Origin: an uncultured Verrucomicrobiota bacterium
Lineage (GTDB): Bacteria > Verrucomicrobiota > Verrucomicrobiia > Limisphaerales > UBA9464
Direction of reading: 5' to 3'
Length of the DNA stretch: 64,000 nt
NCBI GenBank assembly: GCA_903907925.1
Contig: CAIVQB010000090.1
Location: 1 to 64,000, forward strand
The notes under the pieces were generated by a model that did no database searches, had not been told where the DNA came from, and worked only from the letters and a program-made list of their open reading frames with translations. The position numbers and the translations under genes were made by a program. Shown here piece after piece: positions 33,694 to 44,500 of this stretch (position 1 is the stretch's first letter; each line of letters begins with the position of its first letter).

Positions 33694-35760
33694 CTACGGC
33701 GTCGGCGAGCTGACTGCGCGATAGAATTTCGCGGTTCCAGTCGGATTGGGAACGCTCAGCAGCGACGACGAGTCGACCGCCAGGATGAATCCACCCGGCT
33801 CATCGTTAAACGCCTGGCCGATGGAGGGACTCGACTGCAGCTTGTAGTACAGGCCGCGCAATGTCTGGTATCGAATCTCGGTTCCCCCCGCCTTTTTGTT
33901 GATGGCGAGCAACGAGGGCGAACTGGTGATCGTTCCGTCAAAATACTTCCGCGCCGCCTCCCAGACTCCCTTTCCGGCGAACGAACCGACCTGGCGGCCG
34001 GCGAAGTTGTCCACCGGAGGATGAATGCCGCCATAGATGCGGGACTGTCCCGCGAGATCGGCCGCGTCGAAGTAGGTGGCCCATTGCAATTGGATCGTCT
34101 GGCTGGGTCCCATTTCGTTCACCAGCTTGGCGTTCGCCGGAGCATCGTAGGTGCCGATGCCGCCGGGGAAATAGATCGAACCCGTGATGGCTGCCAGGAC
34201 TTCGGCGGCGGAACGGCTGAAGGCGCTGTGGCCCGAGACATAACCCGGGAAGGCGGGCGTGACGAAGTTCGTCTTTTGATAGGTGATCCAACTGTCGGCG
34301 GGGGCCCATCGGACACCCTGGTAGGTCGTCGCCGGAGTCGCGGGTTGTCCCGGCCACGAAAGGAGGGCGATCACGCCCGGGGTCAGACCGGCGTGACGTC
34401 CGCCTGTTGCCGCGGTGGTCGGGGTGACCAATTCAATCAAACCTGGGATCAGGGGAAGGCCGTTGGTGTTGTACGACGCCGCCTTTGGATCGCTCGACTG
34501 TCCCAACGATCCCACATAGCGGATCGCGGAAAGCGGCCGCCAACCGTCGTAGTAGCGCTTGAGTGACCACGCGGCGCAACCGGCCTCGTGGACGGCCGCA
34601 TTGACTGCGAAATAGACCTTCACGTCCCACTCCAAATCGTCAACCACCGGACCGACGCCACCGATCTTTTTCACGGTCAACGGATGATCCGCTACACCGT
34701 TGGCCAGCACATTCCAATGACCCGGAGGGGTCTCGGAACTGGGGCCATCGGCCCAGAATTCGGAGAGCACCCGGGCAAAATCGCCGCGTTTGACAACGTT
34801 GGCGGCGTACGGTTGACCCGTGGCGGGATTCAACGGATGCCCATGGCCGTCATTCGCCGTGAGACTGTTGTCACCCATCGTGCCGGGCGAGATGTCCAAC
34901 GTCACACCGTCGTCGGGAGTGAGCTGACTGCTGGCGCGGATCACTTCCACCAGTTCCTGAATGAACTGGGCATGGGTCGCTCCGCCAAACCGGGGCGGTC
35001 CACCCGGGTCGACCCAGGGTAGCGTCGGATCAATGCGGGAAAGGGCGAACGGACGCACTCCGAGCCATTGCGCACCGAGATACCCTTGAATCGGCCCCTG
35101 CGGAAATCCGTTTTGATCGACGGCATTGACGATCTGGAGGCGTTGCCAGTGGTTGACGTCCTTGACCACGATGCCCTCAACCCCGGCCGGGAGCGGGTCA
35201 TTGGTGAAGACGTAGCCGCCCTGGCCCTGGGGATAGTCCGGATATGGCGTCGCCGGGGTTCCGTTGGTCTGCCGGGCACCGTCGTTGATGAACCAGTTCG
35301 AAACCACGTCATAGACCGTGTTTCCCACACCGGCCGGAGTGGTGGTGTCCCGCGAGACATTGTTGGTGTCGAAGAGCAGCGATGCCATCAGCGCGTCGTC
35401 GGCAATCAGCGTGTTGGTGGAGGTCTTGGAATAAAAATGCCGTTCCTTCAGGATCCGGTAGGCAGCGTAACTAATCGCCTCGCGTCGCGCGGCCGCCACG
35501 TCGGTGGCGGTATGTTTCGCGTGGTAGATGAAGCCGACCGCGGTGGGATCGTACGCCGCCCAGGAGTCGTACATGCAGACCGAGAGGCTGAACAGATTGC
35601 GCGCCTGCGCCGGCGGATGGGGGGTATCGACCCGAATGGCGGCCAGTGCCCGTTCATCCCAGACTCGGGCGATGCTTTGAGGCGCCGCCTGAAGGGTGAG
35701 GACACTGGCGGAAATGACGGCGAGACGTGCCAGCCACGCTAGGGAACGATCGAAGTTCAT
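33694..35760 (-). CDS. vanadium-dependent haloperoxidase/PAP2-like exported protein
   Basis: A 688-residue protein with a signal peptide (LARLAVISASVLTLQAAPQ). The C-terminal third carries the vanadate/phosphate-binding motifs of the PAP2-haloperoxidase superfamily: KRYYDGWRPLSAIR (about 400), YVSGHSAFSRSAAEV (about 506, with the SGHS motif), and SRIYGGIHPPVDN (about 575, with Arg and catalytic His). The N-terminal part is an all-helical extension seen in bacterial haloperoxidase-like proteins of this size. It may oxidise halides with peroxide or act as a phosphatase; sequence alone does not decide. ATG 35760 is chosen over 35841 because of the signal. It is the first of three co-directional genes. 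Confidence 0.85.
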   Translation of the reverse strand: MNFDRSLAWLARLAVISASVLTLQAAPQSIARVWDERALAAIRVDTPHPPAQARNLFSLSVCMYDSWAAYDPTAVGFIYHAKHTATDVAAARREAISYAAYRILKERHFYSKTSTNTLIADDALMASLLFDTNNVSRDTTTPAGVGNTVYDVVSNWFINDGARQTNGTPATPYPDYPQGQGGYVFTNDPLPAGVEGIVVKDVNHWQRLQIVNAVDQNGFPQGPIQGYLGAQWLGVRPFALSRIDPTLPWVDPGGPPRFGGATHAQFIQELVEVIRASSQLTPDDGVTLDISPGTMGDNSLTANDGHGHPLNPATGQPYAANVVKRGDFARVLSEFWADGPSSETPPGHWNVLANGVADHPLTVKKIGGVGPVVDDLEWDVKVYFAVNAAVHEAGCAAWSLKRYYDGWRPLSAIRYVGSLGQSSDPKAASYNTNGLPLIPGLIELVTPTTAATGGRHAGLTPGVIALLSWPGQPATPATTYQGVRWAPADSWITYQKTNFVTPAFPGYVSGHSAFSRSAAEVLAAITGSIYFPGGIGTYDAPANAKLVNEMGPSQTIQLQWATYFDAADLAGQSRIYGGIHPPVDNFAGRQVGSFAGKGVWEAARKYFDGTITSSPSLLAINKKAGGTEIRYQTLRGLYYKLQSSPSIGQAFNDEPGGFILAVDSSSLLSVPNPTGTAKFYRAVSSPTP

Positions 35761-35784
35761 GGGGTCGCTGAAGGGCTGAGGGTT

Positions 35785-38565
35785 GTGGTACCGGCGCAGG
35801 CTGGCCGACGATTCGTGATTAGGAGTCTCAACAGTGGCCAATGGCAGGCGAAATGGGGCGGACCGGTGTGGCGGGCGTGCCAGACGCCGCCATCGCGGTT
35901 GCCTGTAACCGCTGTGGCATGGGCCGGGTCACCCAGGAGCATTACAGCCTCGCGATCATCGTCAACAGCCCCGTTGTTGTCGTCCCATCCACCGCATGCC
36001 GTGCTGCTGCTGTTGTTTTTTGGTAGCGGTTGTGCGGCGTTGATTTATGAAATCGTCTGGTTCCAGTTGCTTCAGTTGGTGATTGGCTTGACGACGGTTT
36101 CGTTGGGATTGGTGCTCGGATTGTTCATGGGAGGGATGGGTCTGGGCGGCCTGCTGTTGCCACGACTCGTTTCCGCCCGTTGCCAACCTCTGCGGGTCTA
36201 TGCCGCGTTGGAAATCGGCATCGCGGTCATTGGCGTTCTCATTCCGTCGATCGTGCCGGGGCTTTCTAATTTCTACACCGCCCATGCCACCGGTGGTTTC
36301 AACGGCGTCCTGCTCCGTGGGTCGATGGCCGCCTTGTGCCTTCTGCCTCCGACGGTGCTGATGGGTGCGACCCTTCCCGCGATGGCCCGTTGGATTGAAA
36401 CGACCCGAAGCGGAGTGTCGTGGCTCGGATTTTTCTACGGGGGAAATATTCTGGGTGCCGTCGGCGGATGCCTGCTCACCGGTTTTTATCTCCTGCGGGT
36501 GTACGACATGGCGACCGCGACCTACGTGGCGGCGGGCATCAACCTGTTCGTGGCGGGGATGGCGTTGGTCCTGGCCTCAAGGGATGATTGGAAATCCCGC
36601 CCAAACCCGTTGGTGAATCCAGCGCCGGCGAATTGTGCTTGCAGTGACTCGGACGTTGACGCCGCGGACCAAAGCGCACGCGGCGTTCATTGGGCCATCG
36701 GATTTTCAGGAATGGCGGCGCTGGGGGCCGAGGTGGTGTGGACGCGGCTTCTCTCGCTCGTCATGGGCGGAACGGTCTACACATTTTCCATCATCCTCGG
36801 CGTTTTTCTGATCGGACTAGGACTTGGAAGCACCGTGGGGTCTTTTCTGGCGCGAACGGTGGATCGGCCCCGGCGGGCGCTCGGCATTTGCCAACTGCTT
36901 CTGATGCTCGCGATCGCCTGGACCGCGACCATGATCGCCCATTCCCTCCCGTACTGGCCGATCAATCCGTCACTGGCGTTGAGTCCCTGGTTCACCTTCC
37001 AGCTCGATCTGGCCCGTGGACTGTGGGCCGTGCTGCCCGCGGCGATTCTTTGGGGAGCCAGCTTTCCCCTGGCGCTTGCGGCGGTGGCAGCCCGCAGGCA
37101 GGACCCGGGCCGGTTGGTCGGCGGGTTGTATGCGGCGAACACGATGGGGGCCATCCTCGGTGCCCTGATCTTCAGTCTGTGGTTGGTGCCCAACTTTGGA
37201 ACCCGCGCGGCGCAGCAATGCCTGGTCGGTATTTCCGCGGCCGCGGCGGTTCTCCTGTTTTATCCAGCCCGGCGCACACCGGCCGTTGATTCCGTTGTAA
37301 TCGCCGGGACGGTTCCGCCGGTGACGCCGATCGATTGGCGGCTTGGAAGCCGGGGTGCTGCCCTCGCGCTGCTGGTGTTGATGCTCGTGATCACAGGAAC
37401 TCTGCCGGCCGTCCCCTGGGGTTTGGCCGCCTATGGCCGTTTCCTCGCCACCTACGGCACTCGTTTGGCACCTGGAATTGTGGCGGCGGAAAAGGTTCCG
37501 GTCGGCGGAACCAATCCCGACATCTATTGCACCTATGTCGGCGAAGGCTTGAACGGCACCATTGCCGTGACCCAGTGGACCTCGGGGGTCCGCAGTTTTC
37601 ATTCGGCAGGCAAGGTGCAGGCCTCCAGCGATTCGCGGGACATGCGATTGCAACGCATGCTCGGTCATCTGTCCGCACTGGTGCATCAAAAGCCGGAATC
37701 GATCCTGGTCGTCGCCTGCGGCGCGGGCGTCACGGCGGGAACCTTTGTGACCCACCCGGAGACGAAACACATCGTCATCTGCGATATTGAACCCCTCGTC
37801 CCGACGCGGGTGGCGCCGATGTTTGCGAAGGAAAACCACAACGTGGTGGACGATCCGCGCACCCGGGTCGTCATCGACGACGGTCGTCATTTCATTCGCA
37901 CCACCCACGAGATGTTCGACATCATCACCTCGGATCCCATCGATCCCTGGGTCAAGGGATGCGCCGCCCTGAACACCGTGGAGTACTATGAACTCTGCAA
38001 GGCCCACCTGAAGCCCGGCGGGGTGATGAGTCTCTGGCTCCCCTTGTACGAGAGCAATCCGGAGACGGTTCGGAGCCTGGTGGCGACCTTCTTCAAGGTG
38101 TTTCCGAACGGAACACTGTGGAGCAACGAGAACGAGGGGGAAGGGTACGACGCGGTACTCCTGGCCCAGGTCGAGCCGACCCGGATTGATGTCGGCGCAT
38201 TGCAAGCACGACTGGATCGACCGGACCACGCTGCGGTCAAACGCTCCCTCGCCGAAGCCGGGTTCCCACTGGGGCTCGATCTTCTGCAGACCTACGCGGG
38301 CCAGGCCCGTGATCTCCAGCCCTGGATGACCGATGCCCAGATCAACAACGACCGCAATCTGCGACTCCAATACCTCGCCGGCTGGTCCGCCAACTCCTAC
38401 ATGGGCGCGGAAATCCTCAACGGAATCCTCCGGTACAAACAATTCCCGGAAAACCTTTTCTTCGGCTCCGAACCCCAGTTGCAATCGTTGAGAGGTCCGC
38501 CGGTGAAGACCGCTCCGGGCGGTGTTCCTCCAACTCTGATTCGCAACACCACGGTGCCCCGGTGA
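35785..38565 (+). CDS. membrane-spermidine synthase-like fusion
   Basis: Up to 926 residues. The start given is GTG 35785, but the first 70 residues look non-coding and no ATG occurs before the first membrane helix, so a TTG near 35974 or a GTG near 35905 is more likely. Two blocks of transmembrane helices follow (about 75-280 and 300-560; helix starts include LLLLFFGSGCAALIYEIVWF and GFSGMAALGAEVVWTRLLSL). The C-terminal domain (about 620-800) is spermine/spermidine-synthase-like, with ILVVACGAGVTAG, VICDIEPLV, RVVIDDGRHFI and DIITSDPIDPW. Such fusions are common in environmental bacteria; the aminopropyl-transfer activity has rarely been tested. It is divergent from the haloperoxidase-like gene, and the unused N-terminal stretch probably contains the promoter. 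Confidence 0.85.
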   Translation: MVPAQAGRRFVIRSLNSGQWQAKWGGPVWRACQTPPSRLPVTAVAWAGSPRSITASRSSSTAPLLSSHPPHAVLLLLFFGSGCAALIYEIVWFQLLQLVIGLTTVSLGLVLGLFMGGMGLGGLLLPRLVSARCQPLRVYAALEIGIAVIGVLIPSIVPGLSNFYTAHATGGFNGVLLRGSMAALCLLPPTVLMGATLPAMARWIETTRSGVSWLGFFYGGNILGAVGGCLLTGFYLLRVYDMATATYVAAGINLFVAGMALVLASRDDWKSRPNPLVNPAPANCACSDSDVDAADQSARGVHWAIGFSGMAALGAEVVWTRLLSLVMGGTVYTFSIILGVFLIGLGLGSTVGSFLARTVDRPRRALGICQLLLMLAIAWTATMIAHSLPYWPINPSLALSPWFTFQLDLARGLWAVLPAAILWGASFPLALAAVAARRQDPGRLVGGLYAANTMGAILGALIFSLWLVPNFGTRAAQQCLVGISAAAAVLLFYPARRTPAVDSVVIAGTVPPVTPIDWRLGSRGAALALLVLMLVITGTLPAVPWGLAAYGRFLATYGTRLAPGIVAAEKVPVGGTNPDIYCTYVGEGLNGTIAVTQWTSGVRSFHSAGKVQASSDSRDMRLQRMLGHLSALVHQKPESILVVACGAGVTAGTFVTHPETKHIVICDIEPLVPTRVAPMFAKENHNVVDDPRTRVVIDDGRHFIRTTHEMFDIITSDPIDPWVKGCAALNTVEYYELCKAHLKPGGVMSLWLPLYESNPETVRSLVATFFKVFPNGTLWSNENEGEGYDAVLLAQVEPTRIDVGALQARLDRPDHAAVKRSLAEAGFPLGLDLLQTYAGQARDLQPWMTDAQINNDRNLRLQYLAGWSANSYMGAEILNGILRYKQFPENLFFGSEPQLQSLRGPPVKTAPGGVPPTLIRNTTVPR

Positions 38566-38596
38566 GTCCCGTTCCCGCGGGGAGATCCTCCGGATG

Positions 38597-41500
38597 TCAG
38601 CCCGTCGTCGATTCATCCGCATCCGCCGGATCTGAAATGTTCAATGTGACAGAATGCTCACGGTGATCGTCGGCGAGGGGAATCGTCGCCGAGGACAGGG
38701 GTTTGCCATCGAGGATGAGTGAGTTTGCGGTGATCGCATCGGCAGACACCCGGTTGATGGTGATGTGATAGACCGTGCTTCGATAGCGGTAATGAACCTT
38801 GTAACTCTTCCAGAGTGCTGGTGGCCTCGGCGTGAGGCGCAATTGGTCGCCCTCTATGTTGACGCCCAGAAGTGTTTCGATCAGCAACCGGTACATCCAT
38901 CCCGCAGACCCCGTGTACCAAGTCCATCCACCCCGACCCACGTGGGGCGCCACGGCATAGACATCTGCTGCCACGACGTACGGTTCCACCTTGTAGACGG
39001 CGATGGCTTCGGGAGATCCGCCGTGATGAATGGGATTGAGGAGTGTGAACAGTTCCCAGGCGCGTTCCGAATCGCCGAGCAGCGCGAAGGCCATGGCGGC
39101 CCAGACCGCGCCGTGGGTGTATTGACCGCCGTTTTCGCGCACGCCGGGAATGTAGCCCTTGATGTAACCGGGATTGAGTGTCGAGGTGTCGAAGGGCGGG
39201 TCAAACAACTGAACCAATCCGGAGTCCCGGCGAACCAGCCGACGGTCGACCGATTGCATGGCCTGCTGCGACCGGTGCGGTTCGCCGGCACCGCTGATCA
39301 CCGACCAGCTTTGGGGCAGGGAATCAATTTGGCATTCGGGATTGGACCGCGAACCGAGTGGTTCACCGTTGTCGAAAAACGCGCGACGGTACCACTCGCC
39401 ATCCCACGCCTGCCGTTCAATGTTCGCCTGGAGCTGGCGAGCTTCGGTCAGGCATCGATCGGCAAAGCCGGGATCGTTGTGGGCCCGTGCCAGACCGGCG
39501 AACTGGTTGAGCACGTCGTAGAGGAAGAAGGCGAGCCAGACGCTTTCACCGCGTCCTTGATTCCCGACGCGATTCATCCCGTCGTTCCAATCGCCGCAGC
39601 CGATCAGAGGGAGTCCGTGTTCGCCAAACCGGAGCCCGTGTTCGATCGCCCGGACGCAATGTTGATACAGGGTTGCTGATTCCTCTGATCGGTTCGGAAG
39701 GTCGTAATAGGCCTCTTCCGAGAGCTTGACCGGCCGGCCTTCGAGGAACGGTACGGTCTCATCGAGCACTCCAGTATCAGCCACGCAGGCGACGTAACGG
39801 CAGGTGGCGTATGGGAGCCACAGGAAGTCGTCGGAGAAATGAGTGCGCACGCCGCGGCCCGCGGGTGGGTGCCACCAGTGCAGGACATCGCCCTCGCGGT
39901 ATTGGTGGGCGGCGGCGCGGAGGAGGTGTTCGCGGGTCAGGGCGGGTTCCGCATGAACCAGTGCCATCACGTCCTGCAACTGGTCGCGGAATCCAAACGC
40001 GCCGCCGGACTGATAGAATCCGGTCCGGCCCCAGAGTCGGCAGCTCAGGGTTTGATACAACAACCAGCCGTTAGCCATCACATTCACAGCGGGATCCGGC
40101 GTATCCACGTTCACCGAGCCCAGGGTTCGATTCCAATAATTCCAGACGCCCTCCAGTGTGGCCTGGCTGGCGTCGACGCGGCGAAAGCGTCGGATGAGAT
40201 TCTGGACCTCCTGTATCGAATGTCCCACTCCGAGCCGAAACTCCGTCGATCGTTCCTGACCGGGTTCGAGGCTGAACGCGATTTGGAGGGCGCCGCAGGG
40301 ATCCAGCCCGGCTCCGACCTTGCCCGAAAGACGGGTTCGCTTCAGTGCGGCCGGATCGGTGAGGGTCCCGTTTCGACCGATGAATTCTTTGCGATCGCCC
40401 GTGAGCGTCCGGGAGTCGTCGTTCACATCCAGAAACACGATCCGCCCGGGAAACTCGGTGTTGTAATCATTGCGCGCCAGCAACGCGCCGGTTCTGAGAT
40501 CCACCTCGGTCTGCACGTGCAGCAGGCTTTTGTGGCGCAGATCGCCGAGAACCCATTCCCAGTAACCGGTGACCGACAGGCGTCGTGGGCGTCCCGAGAG
40601 ATTGCGCAGCTTCAACACCGCGAACTTCACCGGAGCGTCCATGGCGACGTAAATCCAGAGCTCGGAGGCGATGCCGTGCTCGGTATGTTCGAACACGGTG
40701 TAGCCGAAGCCATGACGGATCACATAGGGCGTGACCCCGCGCGCGGGCCCGGGTGTTGGCGACCAGAACTGACCGGTCCGCTCATCGCGAATGTAGAACG
40801 CTTCGCCGGTCGTGTCCTGAACCGGATCATTGCTCCAGGGCGTGAGTCGAAACTCGTGGGAGTTCTCAAACCAAGTATAGCTGGCACCGGTCTCGGAGAC
40901 GACGGTCCCGAGGTTTGGATTGGCGAGGACATTGACCCAGGGGGCGGGCGTGGTCTGGCCGCGTTGCAGAGTGATGACGTATTCGTGGCCGTCCCGTGTG
41001 AACCCGCCCAGGCCGTTGTTGAAGATCAATTCGCGCGGCGGGAGCGGTGGTGCGGGATCGGCGTATTGAAATCGACTCGGCCGCAGGGTCGGAATCAGCG
41101 GATCCAGAACGCTTCGATGCTCCACCTGCTCGGCCAGCGTGCCTTTTTCATCGTCAAGAACGATGCGCGCCACCGCCTGGAGAAGGACGCGATCCACACT
41201 GGAAATCTGTTCGAGACGCCGGACAAAGATTCCTCCCGGTTTGTCCAGCAGTTGTGCTTCGACTCTCGATGAAATCCGGCCGGTGATCTGGTCGTGAAGC
41301 GATTGGCGATAGACCGAAACGTCCTCCGTCAAAATGACCAGATCGACGATCAATCCCTTCAATCGCCAGTAGGAATGCGCCTGGATCAACTGCTGGACGA
41401 TGGCGATCTTTTCCGAATCGCTGATGCGCAGGAGAATGATCGGAACGTCGCCGGAGATGCCATAGCTCCACAGCCCGTTCTGACCCCGACGATTGCTGAT

Positions 41501-44500
41501 CAGGATGCCCGGATTGGCACGACGGGCGGGGTCGGCGTAGATCAACGCGCCTGCCAGACGCCCGTAAAGTTGGGCCTCAGTTTCGGTGACGTTGAGCTGG
41601 TGCAGGGTCACCTGGCTGTGGGTCCAGGCGAGATCGAACACCCGGTCGGCCATGCGGGCGCCCCGGTATTTCTCGATCAACGCGAGCGCCGACTCCCGGG
41701 TGTCGGCAACGCCCAGGGCCAGGTCGACGATGATCGTTCCATACGGCGGAACCCGGAGCGTTCCAGTCCACAACGAGATTTCGCCGGGTCGCCCCAACAG
41801 CGATGCCTCGATTCCATTGGCCTCCGTCGCTGCCCGTTGCAGCAGGGCGTGCGCCGCCACCAGTCCGTCCGGGGCCTGCAGGAGTTCGGCGTCGAGCTGT
41901 GCCAGCGCGGCATGCTCGCCAACCAACGTCCGGAGAATGCCGACCGTGTCCCGCAAGCCGACGAAAACTTGGGCGGTGTGAATCGGTTCGTCTGTCAATT
42001 CGCGCAAGCCGGCGCCGAGAGTCAGCAGGTGGCCGGCAAGATTCCCGCTGTCGACGCTGGAGACGTAGGGCGGGAGCAGTGTCCGCAGCGTGCGGGTCTC
42101 GTACCAGTTGAAGAAATGTCCGCGATGGCGTTCCAGCCGGTCCAAGGTGGAGAAGGTATCCCGGGTGCGTTGAATCACGCCTCCGACCGAAAGATAACCC
42201 AGATCGTGGGCCGAAAGATTGGCCAGCAGCGCCAGGCCGATGTTGGTGGGCGAGGTCCGCGAGGCGATGACCGGGCTCGGGTTCTCCTGGAAGTTGTCCG
42301 GCGGCAGCCAGTTCTCCTGCGCGGTGACGAAAGTCTCGAAGAAATGCCACGTCCTCCTGGCAGTTCGACGGAGAAACGTCAACTGTTCCGCCGTCAGGTC
42401 CGGCGCCGGCGTTTCAATCGGCTGGCTGATCCACCAGGCAATCCAGGGCGCGGCGGCCCACAACGCAAGAATCGGAAGTACCCGCGGAAATTGATCGGGT
42501 TGCACGAACATGAGGAGGCCGGTCACCGCCACGGCCATCGCGGGGGCAATCCACATCGTGGTAAAGAATCCCCAGACATCGGCACGGGGGCTCCGTTCGG
42601 TGTCGCTTGAGGTTCGCCATTCGAGGAGGCGCTTCCGGGTAATCAGCAAGCGCAGAAGCGTGCGGCCGACGGCGTCCATGCAGACGTAGGCGTCGTAGGG
42701 AAGAAAGGCCAGGGTGAGAGCGATCGGTCCCAGATGCCGGCCGCACGATTCCAAAACAGCGTTCCAATGCAGACGCCAGGGCAGATCGGCCGGTTTGCGC
42801 AGTGCGCTGGAAAGCACTGCGAGCGCCGCGGGGACGGTGAGAACCACCAGAACCAGGAACGATCCGAAGGCACCGGTGCCCGGAAGCAACAGCCAGTCGC
42901 CGACGAGCAGGAGCAACAGCGCAGCCGGGACGAGACTGCGCCGGAGGTTGTCGAGAATCTTCCAGCGGGAGAGGGCGGAAAGGGGATTGGCGATCCGGCG
43001 GGCGCCGGAGCCGGGAACGCGTGGCAGGAGCCATTGGGTGATCTGCCAGTCGCCCCGGATCCAACGATGACGCCGGTCGACGTCCACGCTGTAGCGCGAC
43101 GGAAACTCCTCGTAGAACTCGACGTCGCTGACCAAACCCGAACGGGCGTGACACGCTTCCAACAGATCGTGACTGAGCACCGTATTTTCTGGAAAACGTC
43201 CTTTCAGGGCACTTTGAAAGGCGTCCACCTCGTAGATCCCTTTTCCGACGAATGAGCCCTCTCGAAAGATGTCCTGATACACGTCCGACACTTCCCGGGT
43301 GTAGGGATCAATGCCGGTGTCACCTGAGAAGAGGCGCACAAACCAGGAACGCCGCGCGCTGGGAAGGCTGACGCCCACGCGGGGTTGCAGAATGCTGTAG
43401 CCCTCGGTCACCACGCCGTGAACCGGATCGAACACCGGCCGGTTGAGCGGATGCGCCATGGTGCCCACGAGCTGGCGGGCGGCGTCCCGCGGCAACTGGG
43501 TGTCGGTATCCAGGGTGATGACGTAGCGGATCGTCGTGGGCAGGACCGGTTCTCCGACGATGGTGGAGAAACATCCATGGGCACCGCCGCGAAGCAGGGC
43601 GTTGAACTCGGTCAGCTTTCCCCGTTTGCGTTCATAACCCATCCACTGGCCTTCACTGGCGTTCCACCGGCGCGGACGATGAAACAGGAAAAAGAGGTCG
43701 TTTCGTTCGGTGGGGTATTTCGCGTTGAGCAGCGCGATTCCGGACTGCGCCAGTTCTAGCAGGGTATCGTCGCCTGGCAGAGTTTCCGTCGCCGCATCCC
43801 GGAAATCGCTGAGCAATGCGAACTGGAGATGATCGTCACGGTTGGCGAGATGATGGATTTCGAGGGACTCGAGGAGGCGGTCCACCGACTCCGGCGTCGT
43901 GAGCATCGTGGGGACCACCACCATCGTGCGGCAGTCCGCCGGAATACCGGAGGAGAAGTCGAGGCGCGGGAGCAACCGGGGCTTCACCAGGAGCATCGAC
44001 AGCCAGTTCACCACTCCCACCGCCAACTGGCTGGCGCAGAGCAGGACGAGCACGGTGAAAAAGACGAGTTCCCACTCAATCAATGGAAGCGCCACCGCCT
44101 GAAGCACGAATCCTGCGGTGACCCCGAGCGCGATCAGGAAGATGCCGCCCGCGTAATAGGTCAGCGGGAATCGGTGGATGGCCCGTTCGAGAATCGTTCG
44201 CCAGGGCCAATTCACGTTCACCTTCCGGCCGAGGATCGATCGTCCCTTGTCGATTAGGTAAAAGCCCACGTGCGCGGTTCGGTCACTCGACCCGTTCCGA
44301 GCGGCACTGTCCGCGGCCAGTTGGATCGCACTGCGGGCCACATCGGCTTCGGAAAGGTTGCTGTTCCGGGCGAAGAATTCGACCGAGTGCCGATAGCGAT
44401 CCCGCGTTGGGAAATCCATTCCCTGATAAACATGCGGCGGATCGGTGCGCAGCGTTTCCTCGACCCGGCTCAGGGTCTCGACGAAATCCTTCCAATCGGA

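Noticed and set aside
36970-38622. 550-residue open frame antisense to the spermidine-synthase fusion
   Set aside because: Rich in Arg, Gly and His with no recognisable domain; the sense strand encodes membrane helices and AdoMet-type motifs.
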